From a virus: DNA of 39,305 bases. Position numbers and translations under genes: made by a program. The notes beneath the pieces were generated by a model that saw nothing but the letters and a program-made list of their open reading frames with translations, was not told the origin of the DNA and did not search any database. Every line of letters starts with the position of its first letter. The stretch's first letter is position 1. Shown here piece after piece: positions 8,075 through 17,065 of this stretch. The DNA lies in the IMG/VR virus record IMGVR_UViG_3300014914_000013, positions 1 through 39,305 of that record. One strand, given 5' to 3'.

Positions 8075-8488
8075 ATGATATTCAGGCTGACAAACGCATG
8101 TGATACGGTATTCGTACTACAACCGAGCTTTGAATCGCGCGACATAGGCTACGGCGGTCGTCAATCACAGAGGTATAAGGAGTTGGGCGAAGACCTGAAC
8201 GGTTTTGCCGTTATGATGAATCCGGCATATTCGCCTGATGCTGACCCGCGCTTGAGAGATGACCCGGAAAAGATGAAATGGGTTAAGGACATGCTCATCA
8301 ATCATCCGCAGAACGGTAAAGCATTTCAGGAGTTCAAGCCCGAAGAACAGGATACCGTGGTTAAGGCGGGTGAGTTGCAGAACTTGCGCAAGAAGGCAGC
8401 GGCTTATGATGAATTGAAAGCACCGAAACAGCGCGGACGGCCTCCGAAAGAGAAAGAAGAAGCTGATGCAGCAGCAGTTGCCGGTTGA
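8075..8488 (+). CDS. Hypothetical head-completion-region protein with AT-hook-like tail
   Basis: A 137-residue charged protein. The C-terminus has KQRGRPPKEKEE, an AT-hook-like RGRP motif, then an Ala-rich tail. GAAAGGGGAGA precedes the ATG. The N-terminal sixty residues could be a small beta domain. It overlaps the next gene by 23 bp, which implies coupled translation. Head-tail joining or DNA contact is possible, but no family is recognised. Confidence 0.65.
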   Translation: MIFRLTNACDTVFVLQPSFESRDIGYGGRQSQRYKELGEDLNGFAVMMNPAYSPDADPRLRDDPEKMKWVKDMLINHPQNGKAFQEFKPEEQDTVVKAGELQNLRKKAAAYDELKAPKQRGRPPKEKEEADAAAVAG

Positions 8489-9398
8489 TGCCGAATACTG
8501 GATGTCGCCCGAAAACTATTTTGTGACTGAAGAAGAAGCAAAAGGGTTGCGGGTAAAAAATTCAGTTGCATATCATTCTGTTCTCCCACAATGGCTTGAA
8601 AATATGCAGGCGAACCTGCCCGTTGCCGAACAGCATGAATCGGTTACCTCATTATTTGGAAAGTGGCAGGATGAGAAATGCATAGTCTGCGGAGCGGGAG
8701 GATCAATAAAAGGAAAAAGTAAATATATCAGAGAAGCGCAGATCGGCGGATGGCGGGTAATTGCCGTAGACCGTATACACGGTTATTTGAAATCAGCCGG
8801 AATCGTTCCAGATTATACTGTTTCATCCGACCAGAGTAAGCGCGTTCTCGATTTTCTTTACAAGGTGAAAAAGAACGACAAGCTGATTCTCGACATGAAG
8901 ATGAATCCCGAAGTCGTTGAAAAACTTTCGTGGAAGCCAAGCCGTCTTTTTTTCTACATTCCCTGCAATCCGTTCAGCGATACGACGGTGAAGTGTTTCA
9001 AAGAATATCCCCGGAAGTATTTTGGACTGCGGGCGAATTACGTTGTAGGCAGTTTTGCAACAGATGTTGCGATCTTCATGGGTTGTCGGAAAATCGTTCT
9101 TATCGGGCATGATCTCGGGTGGCGGACAGAAGAAGCTATTGATACGATTTATAAAATTCGTCCCGCAGTCGGGGGTTTTACGCAGAAATTCACCCATCTC
9201 AAAAAGCAAGAGATTAATGAGCAAACAAAGAAAATCGAATGGGATGATTTTTATACGATTGATGCTTTTCTCGGATGTGCGGACGGAATGAAGCGGTATT
9301 TGAAATGGCACCCCAAAGTGGAATTTGTCAACTCCAGTGGAGGGCTGCTGACGTTTTTCAAAAATATGCCTTTTGAAAAGGCTCTTGAGGAGGAATGA
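8466..9398 (+). CDS. MptE-like / DUF115 (motility-accessory-factor-type) enzyme
   Basis: A 310-residue soluble protein matching the DUF115 / 6-hydroxymethylpterin pyrophosphokinase MptE-like fold by motif: CIVCGAGGS at residues 72-80, VIAVD at 98-102, AGIVPDYTVSSD at 111-122, and NYVVGSFATDVAIFMG followed by KIVLIGHDLGW between about 191 and 219. Relatives are pterin kinases and the Maf factors that put nonulosonic acids on flagellin. Among phage structural genes it might modify a virion protein or bind a nucleotide-sugar. The family call is good; the substrate is unknown. Its start overlaps the previous gene by 23 bp. Confidence 0.75.
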   Translation: MQQQLPVDAEYWMSPENYFVTEEEAKGLRVKNSVAYHSVLPQWLENMQANLPVAEQHESVTSLFGKWQDEKCIVCGAGGSIKGKSKYIREAQIGGWRVIAVDRIHGYLKSAGIVPDYTVSSDQSKRVLDFLYKVKKNDKLILDMKMNPEVVEKLSWKPSRLFFYIPCNPFSDTTVKCFKEYPRKYFGLRANYVVGSFATDVAIFMGCRKIVLIGHDLGWRTEEAIDTIYKIRPAVGGFTQKFTHLKKQEINEQTKKIEWDDFYTIDAFLGCADGMKRYLKWHPKVEFVNSSGGLLTFFKNMPFEKALEEE

Positions 9399-9401
9399 AT
9401 C

Positions 9402-9686
9402 ATGGCAAACGCAATACTTACAAAAAAACGATCATTCATGGAGTTTTTAGCAGATCAGGAAAACAAACTGCAACTCCAGACAGTAGATGTAGCCACGACC
9501 ACAACTACGGTTGTGACGACTGACTTCGGTTATATTGATGGTGTGCTTGTGTCGTGGGCGAGTAAGCCGACAACCACGGGCAATCTTGAAGGCAAACGAA
9601 ATGTTTCGGATGTAACCAAATTCGATGTAACGAATGATGGCGGCAGCGGGAACGGAACCGCCCTATGTCTCGTATGGGGCAAATAA
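9402..9686 (+). CDS. Hypothetical virion-associated protein
   Basis: A 94-residue Thr/Val-rich product (VATTTTTVVTTDFGYIDGV) with a beta-rich, small-domain look and a Gly/Asn loop near the end. It follows the DUF115 gene by 3 bp behind GAGGAGGAA. Together with the next gene it may form decoration or head-fibre parts, inferred from composition and position. No family is recognised. Confidence 0.7.
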   Translation: MANAILTKKRSFMEFLADQENKLQLQTVDVATTTTTVVTTDFGYIDGVLVSWASKPTTTGNLEGKRNVSDVTKFDVTNDGGSGNGTALCLVWGK

Positions 9687-9698
9687 GGAGAGTGCGAC

Positions 9699-10085
9699 AT
9701 GATAGATAGATATAACGTTCTTGCCAGAAATTTCAATGGCTCGGAAGACTGTGCTGATGATGCAACACTCACGGTTGCTTTCAAAAATAGTGATGGTGAC
9801 GGAAGCACCGCAAAGAGGGTACAGGTTCGCATAACAGCGGACGATCCGGCATGGGACGGGAAAGTGCATTACAAGTATTTCGCGTCGCGTGACCCGGCAA
9901 TACCCGCAGCCGCGCCTGTGACCACTGATAACTTCTTCTTGTATGTTGGAGAATCGGAACTGGAGATACCCGCATTTACGGGACAGATACAGTTTCTTAA
10001 TAAAGATGCTGTTGGCGCGGTAGGAATCCGGGTATACATTGATGCGTTCAGCGATGAAGATATTTCAGGCACGACCATGACGTAA
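9699..10085 (+). CDS. Hypothetical beta-rich virion-associated protein
   Basis: A 128-residue product with alternating hydrophobic and polar residues suggesting a beta-sandwich (VQVRITADDPAWDGKVHYKY, FFLYVGESELEIPAF). AAGGAG lies before the ATG. It stands just upstream of the large fibre gene and is probably a capsid- or fibre-associated structural protein, by context only. Confidence 0.7.
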   Translation: MIDRYNVLARNFNGSEDCADDATLTVAFKNSDGDGSTAKRVQVRITADDPAWDGKVHYKYFASRDPAIPAAAPVTTDNFFLYVGESELEIPAFTGQIQFLNKDAVGAVGIRVYIDAFSDEDISGTTMT

Positions 10086-10099
10086 TAAGGAGTATTGAT

Positions 10100-12247
10100 A
10101 TGAATACACGACCAAGCCCGAAATGGATGGCGTTCTGGCTGTCGATGACCATTATTGTGATGCTTGTGGCTTATCATCCGGAAATACTCATCGGACAGGT
10201 GGGTGGCGGTGGCATTACCCGATGGCGGCACTCACATAAAACCGGAGATCATACAGGCGGCATACAGACGAATCAGGACTTGTCCACGACATTAACCGCA
10301 ACTCCTACACAGCCGACTTTTCTTGTGGAGAATGATACGGGCAACGTGTATGCCAGCGGCACGTTTTTTGGTGATGGAAGTGGTTTAACGGGACTTCCAG
10401 CTTCCGCGACACCCACATTGCAAGCTGTTACCGACGCAGGAAACAGCACGACTAATGAAATTATATTCGCTTCAGGAACGTCGGGAGGCGGTTTTGGAAG
10501 CACAGGGCTTTCGCTTACTACCACAGGCGACGCTGTAGGAGACGGCTATGCATCCTTTACAACGTATTTCGGTGATGGTTCAAACCTAACAGGCATTTTA
10601 TCTGCAACATCGACCTTACAGGAAGTTACCGACGCGGGGAACACTACCACGAACTGGATTCAGATACAGAATGACCTGTTCGCCAGCGGGAGTGCGCACC
10701 TCGGCGGCGGTTTCGGCTCAACAGGTTGCTCGGTTAATGACTTCAATGGACGGCTCCAATGTGACGGGAATGTGGAGACACAAGGCTCGTATGGCGGTGG
10801 TGGTTGCAGATTAGGCACGCATCTGCAATGCGACGGTAGTATATGGGCATCGGGAACTTACTATGGTGACGGCAGCGGGCTGACGGGACTGATCTCAACT
10901 TCTACGCTTCAGGATGCGCTCGACAACGGCAACACGGGGGCGCTGACCGCTGATGACACAATGGAACTGACGGGCACGAGCACGTACCGAACTTTGATTG
11001 TGGATCACGGGTTGGGAAACGGGAATGCCCTCGAAATTGATAATAGCGGTTCAGGAGATTCCATTTCCATAAAGGATGATGGCGTAGAGTTATTTTATAT
11101 CACATATAATGGCGAGATTAACGCCACGAAAACATTCACGTCGCGTCATGCATTATCATCAATAAAAGATTATGCTTTTGAGGTTCACAATCCGTCATAT
11201 TTTCGTGAGGGCGGCAATCCTTCAATGTCGATAGGCGGGCGGTCATTGTATAATGGTTCGATGGGATTGCGCTATGAAGACCCGACAAGTGCCACGAGTC
11301 GTAATTATGGCGTATTTCTCGTAACCAATACCTCAAGTTCAGACGCGAGAAACATCTATACATCACGCTCTAATTCCAGCGGGGCGAATGTTGAATTTAT
11401 AAACGGCAATCCCGTAGCAAGAATGTATAAGAACACCAGTTCCGGCACTGTTCTTGAGATAGAGAATATGAATAGTAATATTGCATTGGAAATTAATTAT
11501 ATCGGTGGTGCATATGCCCAGTCAAACACCGGGTTGCTCGATATTGACACAGGACAGCGACAGGGCGACATCGTGCATATTGATTATTCGACATACGATC
11601 AGGCCGCTGAGGCAGCGCCTACAATGTTTGCGCTGACTTCGGATTGGGTAGTGACCACCGCTAATAAAAGCTATGACATGTATGGCGCGATTTTTGATAT
11701 AAATATTGAAGACGATTTCACAGCAACATCCCCGACAGGAATTAATACTCGGCAGGTATTTGACATTGATGTAGACAGTTCAAGTGAGGGAATGTTGTTT
11801 GAAATTGACAGTTCCGGCAGTGGCGGAATAATGGATTTAACCGAAACGAATACCGGCTCGGCGAGTGATACGGTGATAATTTCAAACGCCGGAACGGGTT
11901 ATTCAACGACATGGGAAGACGCGGGGGTTGCTGTTCTTTCCGTTGAGCCGGACGGAGACATCCTCGACCGGACAGGTTCTTATTACTACATGCGTGGCGA
12001 AACAACGACGCCGGCACGTATGGAGTACGGGCGCGATACGGTCACGAGCGCGTCCACGGGCAGTGTGACGTTCGCAAACGCTTTCAGCGCGACACCGACG
12101 GTGACATGTACGTTTGAAAAGAATCAGGTCGCCGCGTCGGGCGCGTCATGCTGGACATACTCAACCGGGGTGAGTTCATTCGTATGGGAACTCTCCGGGA
12201 CAATGGCTTCCGGCACAGTCGGTTGGACAGCGGTAGGGAGTAATTAA
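10100..12247 (+). CDS. Tail-fibre-like protein with N-terminal hydrophobic anchor
   Basis: A 715-residue Gly/Ser/Thr-rich protein. Residues about 10-29 (MAFWLSMTIIVMLVAYHPEI) form an unbroken hydrophobic segment after a short basic start, like an uncleaved signal or anchor. The next 250 residues repeat two fibre modules: GDGSGLTGL-type (three copies) and TLQxVTDAGN-type (three copies). The C-terminus, from about residue 645, has the TGSVTFANAFSATPTVTCTF pattern seen in fibre-tip domains, probably receptor-binding. It would be trimeric. A membrane anchor on a fibre is odd, because virion fibres are assembled in the cytoplasm. Confidence 0.8.
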   Translation: MNTRPSPKWMAFWLSMTIIVMLVAYHPEILIGQVGGGGITRWRHSHKTGDHTGGIQTNQDLSTTLTATPTQPTFLVENDTGNVYASGTFFGDGSGLTGLPASATPTLQAVTDAGNSTTNEIIFASGTSGGGFGSTGLSLTTTGDAVGDGYASFTTYFGDGSNLTGILSATSTLQEVTDAGNTTTNWIQIQNDLFASGSAHLGGGFGSTGCSVNDFNGRLQCDGNVETQGSYGGGGCRLGTHLQCDGSIWASGTYYGDGSGLTGLISTSTLQDALDNGNTGALTADDTMELTGTSTYRTLIVDHGLGNGNALEIDNSGSGDSISIKDDGVELFYITYNGEINATKTFTSRHALSSIKDYAFEVHNPSYFREGGNPSMSIGGRSLYNGSMGLRYEDPTSATSRNYGVFLVTNTSSSDARNIYTSRSNSSGANVEFINGNPVARMYKNTSSGTVLEIENMNSNIALEINYIGGAYAQSNTGLLDIDTGQRQGDIVHIDYSTYDQAAEAAPTMFALTSDWVVTTANKSYDMYGAIFDINIEDDFTATSPTGINTRQVFDIDVDSSSEGMLFEIDSSGSGGIMDLTETNTGSASDTVIISNAGTGYSTTWEDAGVAVLSVEPDGDILDRTGSYYYMRGETTTPARMEYGRDTVTSASTGSVTFANAFSATPTVTCTFEKNQVAASGASCWTYSTGVSSFVWELSGTMASGTVGWTAVGSN

Positions 12248-12475
12248 ATGTCAGACATGAAAATAGATGATCTTATCATTAACGATAAAATCAATATTGC
12301 TGATGGCAGATTATATATCCGTATATTGGCACAGGCCAGAGAGCCAAAACCCGGAACAGGAGATTATGAATGCGATGAGGGTGAATTGCTTATCTGGGTT
12401 GATACGAGCACGCTCAATAAAACATACCTTGTTACGAATATCAAGGGTAAAATCTCAACTTGGGAATCGGCCTGA
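12248..12475 (+). CDS. Small fibre-associated protein
   Basis: A 75-residue product starting directly after the fibre stop codon. Its second half, EGELLIWVDTSTLNKTYL, resembles the short 'GE-IWxDT…YL' beta motif often found at fibre ends and in fibre-associated proteins. It may be a fibre-tip partner or a detached fibre domain. The ribosome-binding site AGGGAGT lies at the end of the fibre gene. Confidence 0.65.
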   Translation: MSDMKIDDLIINDKINIADGRLYIRILAQAREPKPGTGDYECDEGELLIWVDTSTLNKTYLVTNIKGKISTWESA

Positions 12476-12491
12476 TGGGAGTTGTAATAAT

Positions 12492-13085
12492 ATGAGAACG
12501 ATAATATTAGCGATTATTATTCTTCTGCTGACAGCTACGGCACAGGCTACAAGTCTAACAGTTGATGAAATCATATCCGATAAGACCGAGGCGAAGTATT
12601 TCCTGATGGGACCAAAAATCAATGCGACAACGGGCGACTACACGCCGCCGATACTTGCGGCAACTGATAGTCTGTATGCAATCGCTTTTGACAACATTGG
12701 GGACGGTATGTATTTCAGCATTGGGAATCCTTATGACTATGCAACAGGTGATATTACAATTCAAGTTGTTCTCCTACAGACAGATACGAGTACTACTTCG
12801 CGTGAATCTCGATGGGAACTCTCATATAACTGTGGCTATGTAGGTGATGTGGTTGGAACTGATACTGAAGACGGAACGTTGGACAGCGGCGACATCGTAC
12901 AGCCGAATACACGTTGGGACACGTATGATTATACATTTACTCTCCCCATTGCTGATATTCAGTACAACATGGGGTGTGGCATGGTTTTATCTCGACAGGC
13001 TATTAATGATGGGACGGAAGCGGTGAATCCGGCCTTAATCTGGATTGTACAGCATTATACAGGGTGGACAGTGAATCAGAATTAA
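12492..13085 (+). CDS. Secreted hypothetical protein with signal peptide
   Basis: A 197-residue product whose start MRTIILAIIILLLTATAQATS is a clear Sec-type signal peptide with a probable cleavage after AQA near residue 18. The rest is beta-rich and Asp/Thr/Tyr-rich with two cysteines far apart. The ATG at 12492 is chosen because it begins exactly at the signal peptide and has GGGAGTTG upstream; an in-frame start at 12267 would overlap the preceding gene in another frame. Lying among fibre genes, it may be a periplasmic or surface protein made during infection. No family is recognised. Confidence 0.7.
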   Translation: MRTIILAIIILLLTATAQATSLTVDEIISDKTEAKYFLMGPKINATTGDYTPPILAATDSLYAIAFDNIGDGMYFSIGNPYDYATGDITIQVVLLQTDTSTTSRESRWELSYNCGYVGDVVGTDTEDGTLDSGDIVQPNTRWDTYDYTFTLPIADIQYNMGCGMVLSRQAINDGTEAVNPALIWIVQHYTGWTVNQN

Positions 13086-13096
13086 GGAAGTGACTC

Positions 13097-13921
13097 ATGG
13101 CATACACACGCTCACAGATAATTTCACAAGCGCGTTCGTTATTGCGTGAGCCAGTAGACGGCAGATTTTATGTGGACGACCCGGAAATGTATGATTGGCT
13201 TGATGGTGCTCTCAAGGAAATACTCCGCAAAGTAAACTGGATTAAAAAGAATCTTACATTTCTTGGGAATGACGCAACTTATTATCTTTCAGCACTTGGT
13301 ACGACTCCGAAATATTACAAATTCCCGGCAGACTTTATGATGCTCGATCCGAATTTTGGAGTAAATATCAATGGTATCCGGCAGCGGGGAACGAGTGACA
13401 AGGAAGTTGATTTATTTCAGCAGAAAGCGTTGGCAGGAACGAATGATGATGCTGACCGGACAGTAACGATTGACGACTATTTCAGTGAATCGTACAACGG
13501 AGACATAAATCATTATGTACTAAATCGTTATATTGACGATGCAACTTATGGGAATGGTTATGTGATGTGGTTCCTAAACAGTCCGGAGGCTTCGGACACT
13601 ATCACATTACGTTATATTCCTTTCCCTGAACAGTTGGCAACCGCTGGAGCAACCTCACACATTCCACAGCAGTTTCAGGAACTTCAATCTTTGGGGCTGG
13701 CAAAAAGAGCGGTAATGAAAAAGTTTCTGGTTGGGCGAGTCACACAAGCCTATGTTGCCGAATTAAAAAATGAATACAAAGAGCAGATGTCTGAATTTGA
13801 AAAATATTTACGCAGCGCGGCACCGGACAAACGGCCTACAATCAAAACAGCACGACAGGTTTTTGGAATGTACAATTCCAGCGCGTATAGCAAGTGTGTC
13901 AATTATGCAAATAGGTCATAA
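13097..13921 (+). CDS. Head-tail adaptor (tail tubular protein A-like)
   Basis: A 274-residue protein with the layout of adaptor proteins that dock under the portal in short-tailed phages: an N-terminal helical part (MAYTRSQIISQARSLLRE … YDWLDGALKEILRKV), a central beta region, and a long C-terminal helix (FLVGRVTQAYVAELKNEYKE). It directly precedes the propeller-like nozzle candidate, the same order as T7 gp11-gp12. Assigned by pattern and position. Confidence 0.7.
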   Translation: MAYTRSQIISQARSLLREPVDGRFYVDDPEMYDWLDGALKEILRKVNWIKKNLTFLGNDATYYLSALGTTPKYYKFPADFMMLDPNFGVNINGIRQRGTSDKEVDLFQQKALAGTNDDADRTVTIDDYFSESYNGDINHYVLNRYIDDATYGNGYVMWFLNSPEASDTITLRYIPFPEQLATAGATSHIPQQFQELQSLGLAKRAVMKKFLVGRVTQAYVAELKNEYKEQMSEFEKYLRSAAPDKRPTIKTARQVFGMYNSSAYSKCVNYANRS

Positions 13922-13924
13922 AAC

Positions 13925-15778
13925 ATGGCACGTTTTCACACAAAACGGAAAGACAAATTCTATGGTTTGAATTGGGCTTCGCCGCGCTATGCGACGGACG
14001 CGAGAGATCATGATGAGTCCTGTGATATTGAGAATATAAAGCTACATGCGAACGGCAAGCCGCATGTACGGTTGGGTCGTACGGTGCAGGGCAGCGTGAC
14101 GGCGGGTGAAATAATCCATACGTTGGGTTGGTATAAAGATTCCTCGAATATCGATAACCTCATAATCGGCGCGTACAACAAAATATATAAGGACGCGGGG
14201 GCGGGCGGTAGCCCGTCTTTAATCACGTCATTGCTCGTTGATGCCCAAAAGGGCAGCATTGCGAAGTATGGAAAGCACATGATGTATGTGGACGGAAGCA
14301 ACGGGAATTACAAATATGATGGGACAAACTGGTTGAAACTCGGCATAGCCGCTCCCGGTGCCGCGCCTACAGTGGCTGTAAACGCCGCAGCAGGCAATTT
14401 GAACGGCACATACATATATCGGTATGTCTACGTCTATAAAAACGGCTCTCTCGGCTATGAATCTGAATCACGATGGAGCGAATACAGCGCGGAAGTTGTA
14501 CCGGCGAACGAGCAGGTGGACGTTGATGTGGTGGCCTCGACTGACTCGCAGGTAACAAATATCAGGATATACAGAATCTCAAGTGTCTCGGTTGAATGGA
14601 GAATGGTGGTCGAATTGGCGAACACCACGGCGACGTACACGGACAATATTGCTGAAGACAGTCTCGGAGACGAGATAAACTATCCGTATGAAGGCGAACC
14701 CCTCGACAAAGACTTAAATCCTGTTATGTTGGATGGAATCATACAGTGGCGTGATAGATTGTGGGGATGGGATGAAAGTTACTTATACTTCACGCGAGAA
14801 GGATACCCGGAGAAGTGGATAAATGACACGACAACACTGGTGCAGCCGTTCAATATTGCTCCGAGTACCGGGGAAAAGATTGTAGCGGCAATACCATTTA
14901 AGAACCTGATAGTGGTTTTCACTGATGATGATATGTTCCTCGTGACCGGAGATGCAGAGCCGTTCAGGGTAATTGACTACAGGAACAATCTCGGATGTGT
15001 CGCGCCTCGTAGTCCGGCGGTATGTGACGGTCGGCTATTCTGGTTATCGAAGGACGGAGTTCAGGCATGGGACGGCGTGGGGAAGCCCGTATGGATTTCA
15101 GAGCCGATTGATACAGATTATGAGGGCAACGGGCGTGGCCTGCTCGATACTCCCGTTGTGATGTTGCATGGCGCGGTCGGGAATTATGTGATTTCGGATA
15201 ATGCGTACTGGCTTTCAGTGCCGTTCGCCGGGGGCGCGTCGAATACCCGGACATTTACTTTTGACCTGAAGGTTGCCGGGGTAACACGGTTGTCGGCATG
15301 GAACGTCAACAATTTTGGTTATGTGGACGCCGTGGTTTCGCCGGACAGGGACTTTTACACCGGGGAGTACAGTAATGATTACATCCTTGAACTGACAGGC
15401 ACACAGGACAAGGGAACGGACGTCACGGCTTTCCTTGAAACACGGCACACAGATTATGGCTCGGATATGTTAGACAAAGAATTTTATGAGCTTGACGCGA
15501 CCGGGTACACGTCGGGAGACCCGATAGAGTTCCAGACAATCGTTGACCTGGGGGCGATAACCGATCCTGTGTTTCTGACTTCAGGCGGTGCGAAGTGGGG
15601 AACCGCAATATGGGGAACCTCAAAGTGGGGTGGAGTACCGATACTAAGATATACAAATTCATACCCGCAGGAAATATGCGGGACAACTTTCGGATATAAA
15701 ATCATCTTTAATAAAAATGCCTATTTCAATAGCTTTGAAGTTGTATTTCAGGCAATGGAGAGGATGTACACAACATGA
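13925..15778 (+). CDS. Tail nozzle / tail hub protein (tail tubular protein B-like)
   Basis: A 617-residue beta-rich protein with repeated blade-like segments such as GKHMMYVDGSNGNYKYDG, WRDRLWGWDESYLYFTREG and FKNLIVVFTDDDMFLVTG, typical of propeller-like nozzle proteins that close the short tail. It follows the adaptor by 3 bp and its last codon overlaps the next gene by four bases. Near residues 560-570 two short GTAIWGTSKWGG-like units stand in tandem. Confidence 0.75.
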   Translation: MARFHTKRKDKFYGLNWASPRYATDARDHDESCDIENIKLHANGKPHVRLGRTVQGSVTAGEIIHTLGWYKDSSNIDNLIIGAYNKIYKDAGAGGSPSLITSLLVDAQKGSIAKYGKHMMYVDGSNGNYKYDGTNWLKLGIAAPGAAPTVAVNAAAGNLNGTYIYRYVYVYKNGSLGYESESRWSEYSAEVVPANEQVDVDVVASTDSQVTNIRIYRISSVSVEWRMVVELANTTATYTDNIAEDSLGDEINYPYEGEPLDKDLNPVMLDGIIQWRDRLWGWDESYLYFTREGYPEKWINDTTTLVQPFNIAPSTGEKIVAAIPFKNLIVVFTDDDMFLVTGDAEPFRVIDYRNNLGCVAPRSPAVCDGRLFWLSKDGVQAWDGVGKPVWISEPIDTDYEGNGRGLLDTPVVMLHGAVGNYVISDNAYWLSVPFAGGASNTRTFTFDLKVAGVTRLSAWNVNNFGYVDAVVSPDRDFYTGEYSNDYILELTGTQDKGTDVTAFLETRHTDYGSDMLDKEFYELDATGYTSGDPIEFQTIVDLGAITDPVFLTSGGAKWGTAIWGTSKWGGVPILRYTNSYPQEICGTTFGYKIIFNKNAYFNSFEVVFQAMERMYTT

Positions 15779-16695
15779 ACAAACTACAGAAAATGATAGC
15801 GACTTTGGTACTTGCTGTGATGATGATGATGGTGACTGTCCCGGCAGAGGGCGCGCCGCTTTCAGGCTTATACTCGTTCGCCACGGGTACGGCTATACTC
15901 GCGGGTGAGATGAATTATAACTTAAATAAGGTTATCGCCGCGGTGAACAACGTTGACGGTACACAGTTGGCGGCTAATTCAGTTACCACGAGCAAGATTG
16001 TAGACGGCACAATTCTTTCAGCGGATATGAACTGTGCGGTGGGTAGCTATTGGGACTTGATAACAGCTTGCGGCGGTGTGGATAACGCTGATGCGATGCA
16101 CACGCACAGCATGGGGGGCTTTTCAGGGACAATCAGTGCGGCACAGCATGGCGACCTGTCAGGAGCGACTTCCACCATGCACACGGCAGAGAGCGTGGTT
16201 ATTGTGGACAGCGGCGGGTATTATACTTCAACCGATGTCGAAGGAGCATTACAGGAAGCAGGCGCGGCTGTCGCCACTAGCAGTATAAGCTTTCAAGGAT
16301 ACGACTATCATGCCACTACGGCAGCTTCATGCGCCGTTACAGTCCCGGCCAATACAGCATCTAATGGATTTATCGTTACTTGGGGGGCCTTTGTGAATGA
16401 TTCTGGCGGTGCCGGTTATTATTTACCGATTCACATACAATCTACTGGCGGGGGCTATTCTTTAGATTTATCTACTGCGGGATCACAAGATGCAAGATTT
16501 CATATAAGGGGTCTTTCTGCTTTAAACACTGAGCTAGGTGATAGAACAAAATTTGTTGCTGTAAATTCAACAACAACAAGTGGAAAAGGTTTTACATTAG
16601 ATTTAACAAAGGATAATACTTTTAGCATTGGGACGGAATGGGGTGTTGGCTCAGCGGCTGGCAGTAATTTTATAATTAGCGTGGTCGCATATTAA
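15775..16695 (+). CDS. Fibre-like protein with cleavable signal peptide
   Basis: A 306-residue protein that begins with a signal peptide (basic MNKLQK, hydrophobic core LVLAVMMMMVTVP, then AEG/A near residue 26). The middle carries fibre-type motifs: HTHSMGGFSG, HGDLSG and TSTDVEGALQEAG. The C-terminal domain from about residue 165 is beta-rich and begins where base composition shifts toward A/T, suggesting exchange of a receptor-binding domain. The start overlaps the nozzle gene by four bases (ATGA). An exported fibre-like protein is unusual; a short membrane anchor used at assembly or a surface-exposed decoy are alternatives. Confidence 0.75.
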   Translation: MNKLQKMIATLVLAVMMMMVTVPAEGAPLSGLYSFATGTAILAGEMNYNLNKVIAAVNNVDGTQLAANSVTTSKIVDGTILSADMNCAVGSYWDLITACGGVDNADAMHTHSMGGFSGTISAAQHGDLSGATSTMHTAESVVIVDSGGYYTSTDVEGALQEAGAAVATSSISFQGYDYHATTAASCAVTVPANTASNGFIVTWGAFVNDSGGAGYYLPIHIQSTGGGYSLDLSTAGSQDARFHIRGLSALNTELGDRTKFVAVNSTTTSGKGFTLDLTKDNTFSIGTEWGVGSAAGSNFIISVVAY

Positions 16696-16696
16696 A

Positions 16697-17065
16697 ATGC
16701 AAACCATAACAATACAACCATTACGGGAAAAGAGTTGGAGCGCTGAAGAACGGCTGACGGCTCTTGAAAGCGCACTTCTCACGCACATCAATGATGCGGC
16801 TATGCACACGTACATTGACGGGCGCAGACAGTCTATTACTGTATCAGGAACGGAAACCAAAGTGGTTGTCTGGCAGGATTCGAGCAAAGCGATAAAGCTG
16901 TACGAGGAAACGAATCTGTACGACCCGGCAAGTCCCGCGAATTACACAGGGCGCACGTTCATGTATTATGACCAGACGGGAAAGCTGTTGAAGAGAATTG
17001 TTCATACGAATTTCGTATATTCAGGTACAGATGTTTCATACACGGTGAAGACTAAAAATGAATAA
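16697..17065 (+). CDS. Hypothetical tail-associated protein
   Basis: A 122-residue product. The N-terminal AEERLTALESALLTHINDAA resembles a short trimeric coiled coil; the rest is beta-rich (KVVVWQDSSKAIKLYEETN). It starts one base after the preceding stop and overlaps the next gene by eight bases. A fibre or tail accessory role is likely from context. Confidence 0.65.
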   Translation: MQTITIQPLREKSWSAEERLTALESALLTHINDAAMHTYIDGRRQSITVSGTETKVVVWQDSSKAIKLYEETNLYDPASPANYTGRTFMYYDQTGKLLKRIVHTNFVYSGTDVSYTVKTKNE

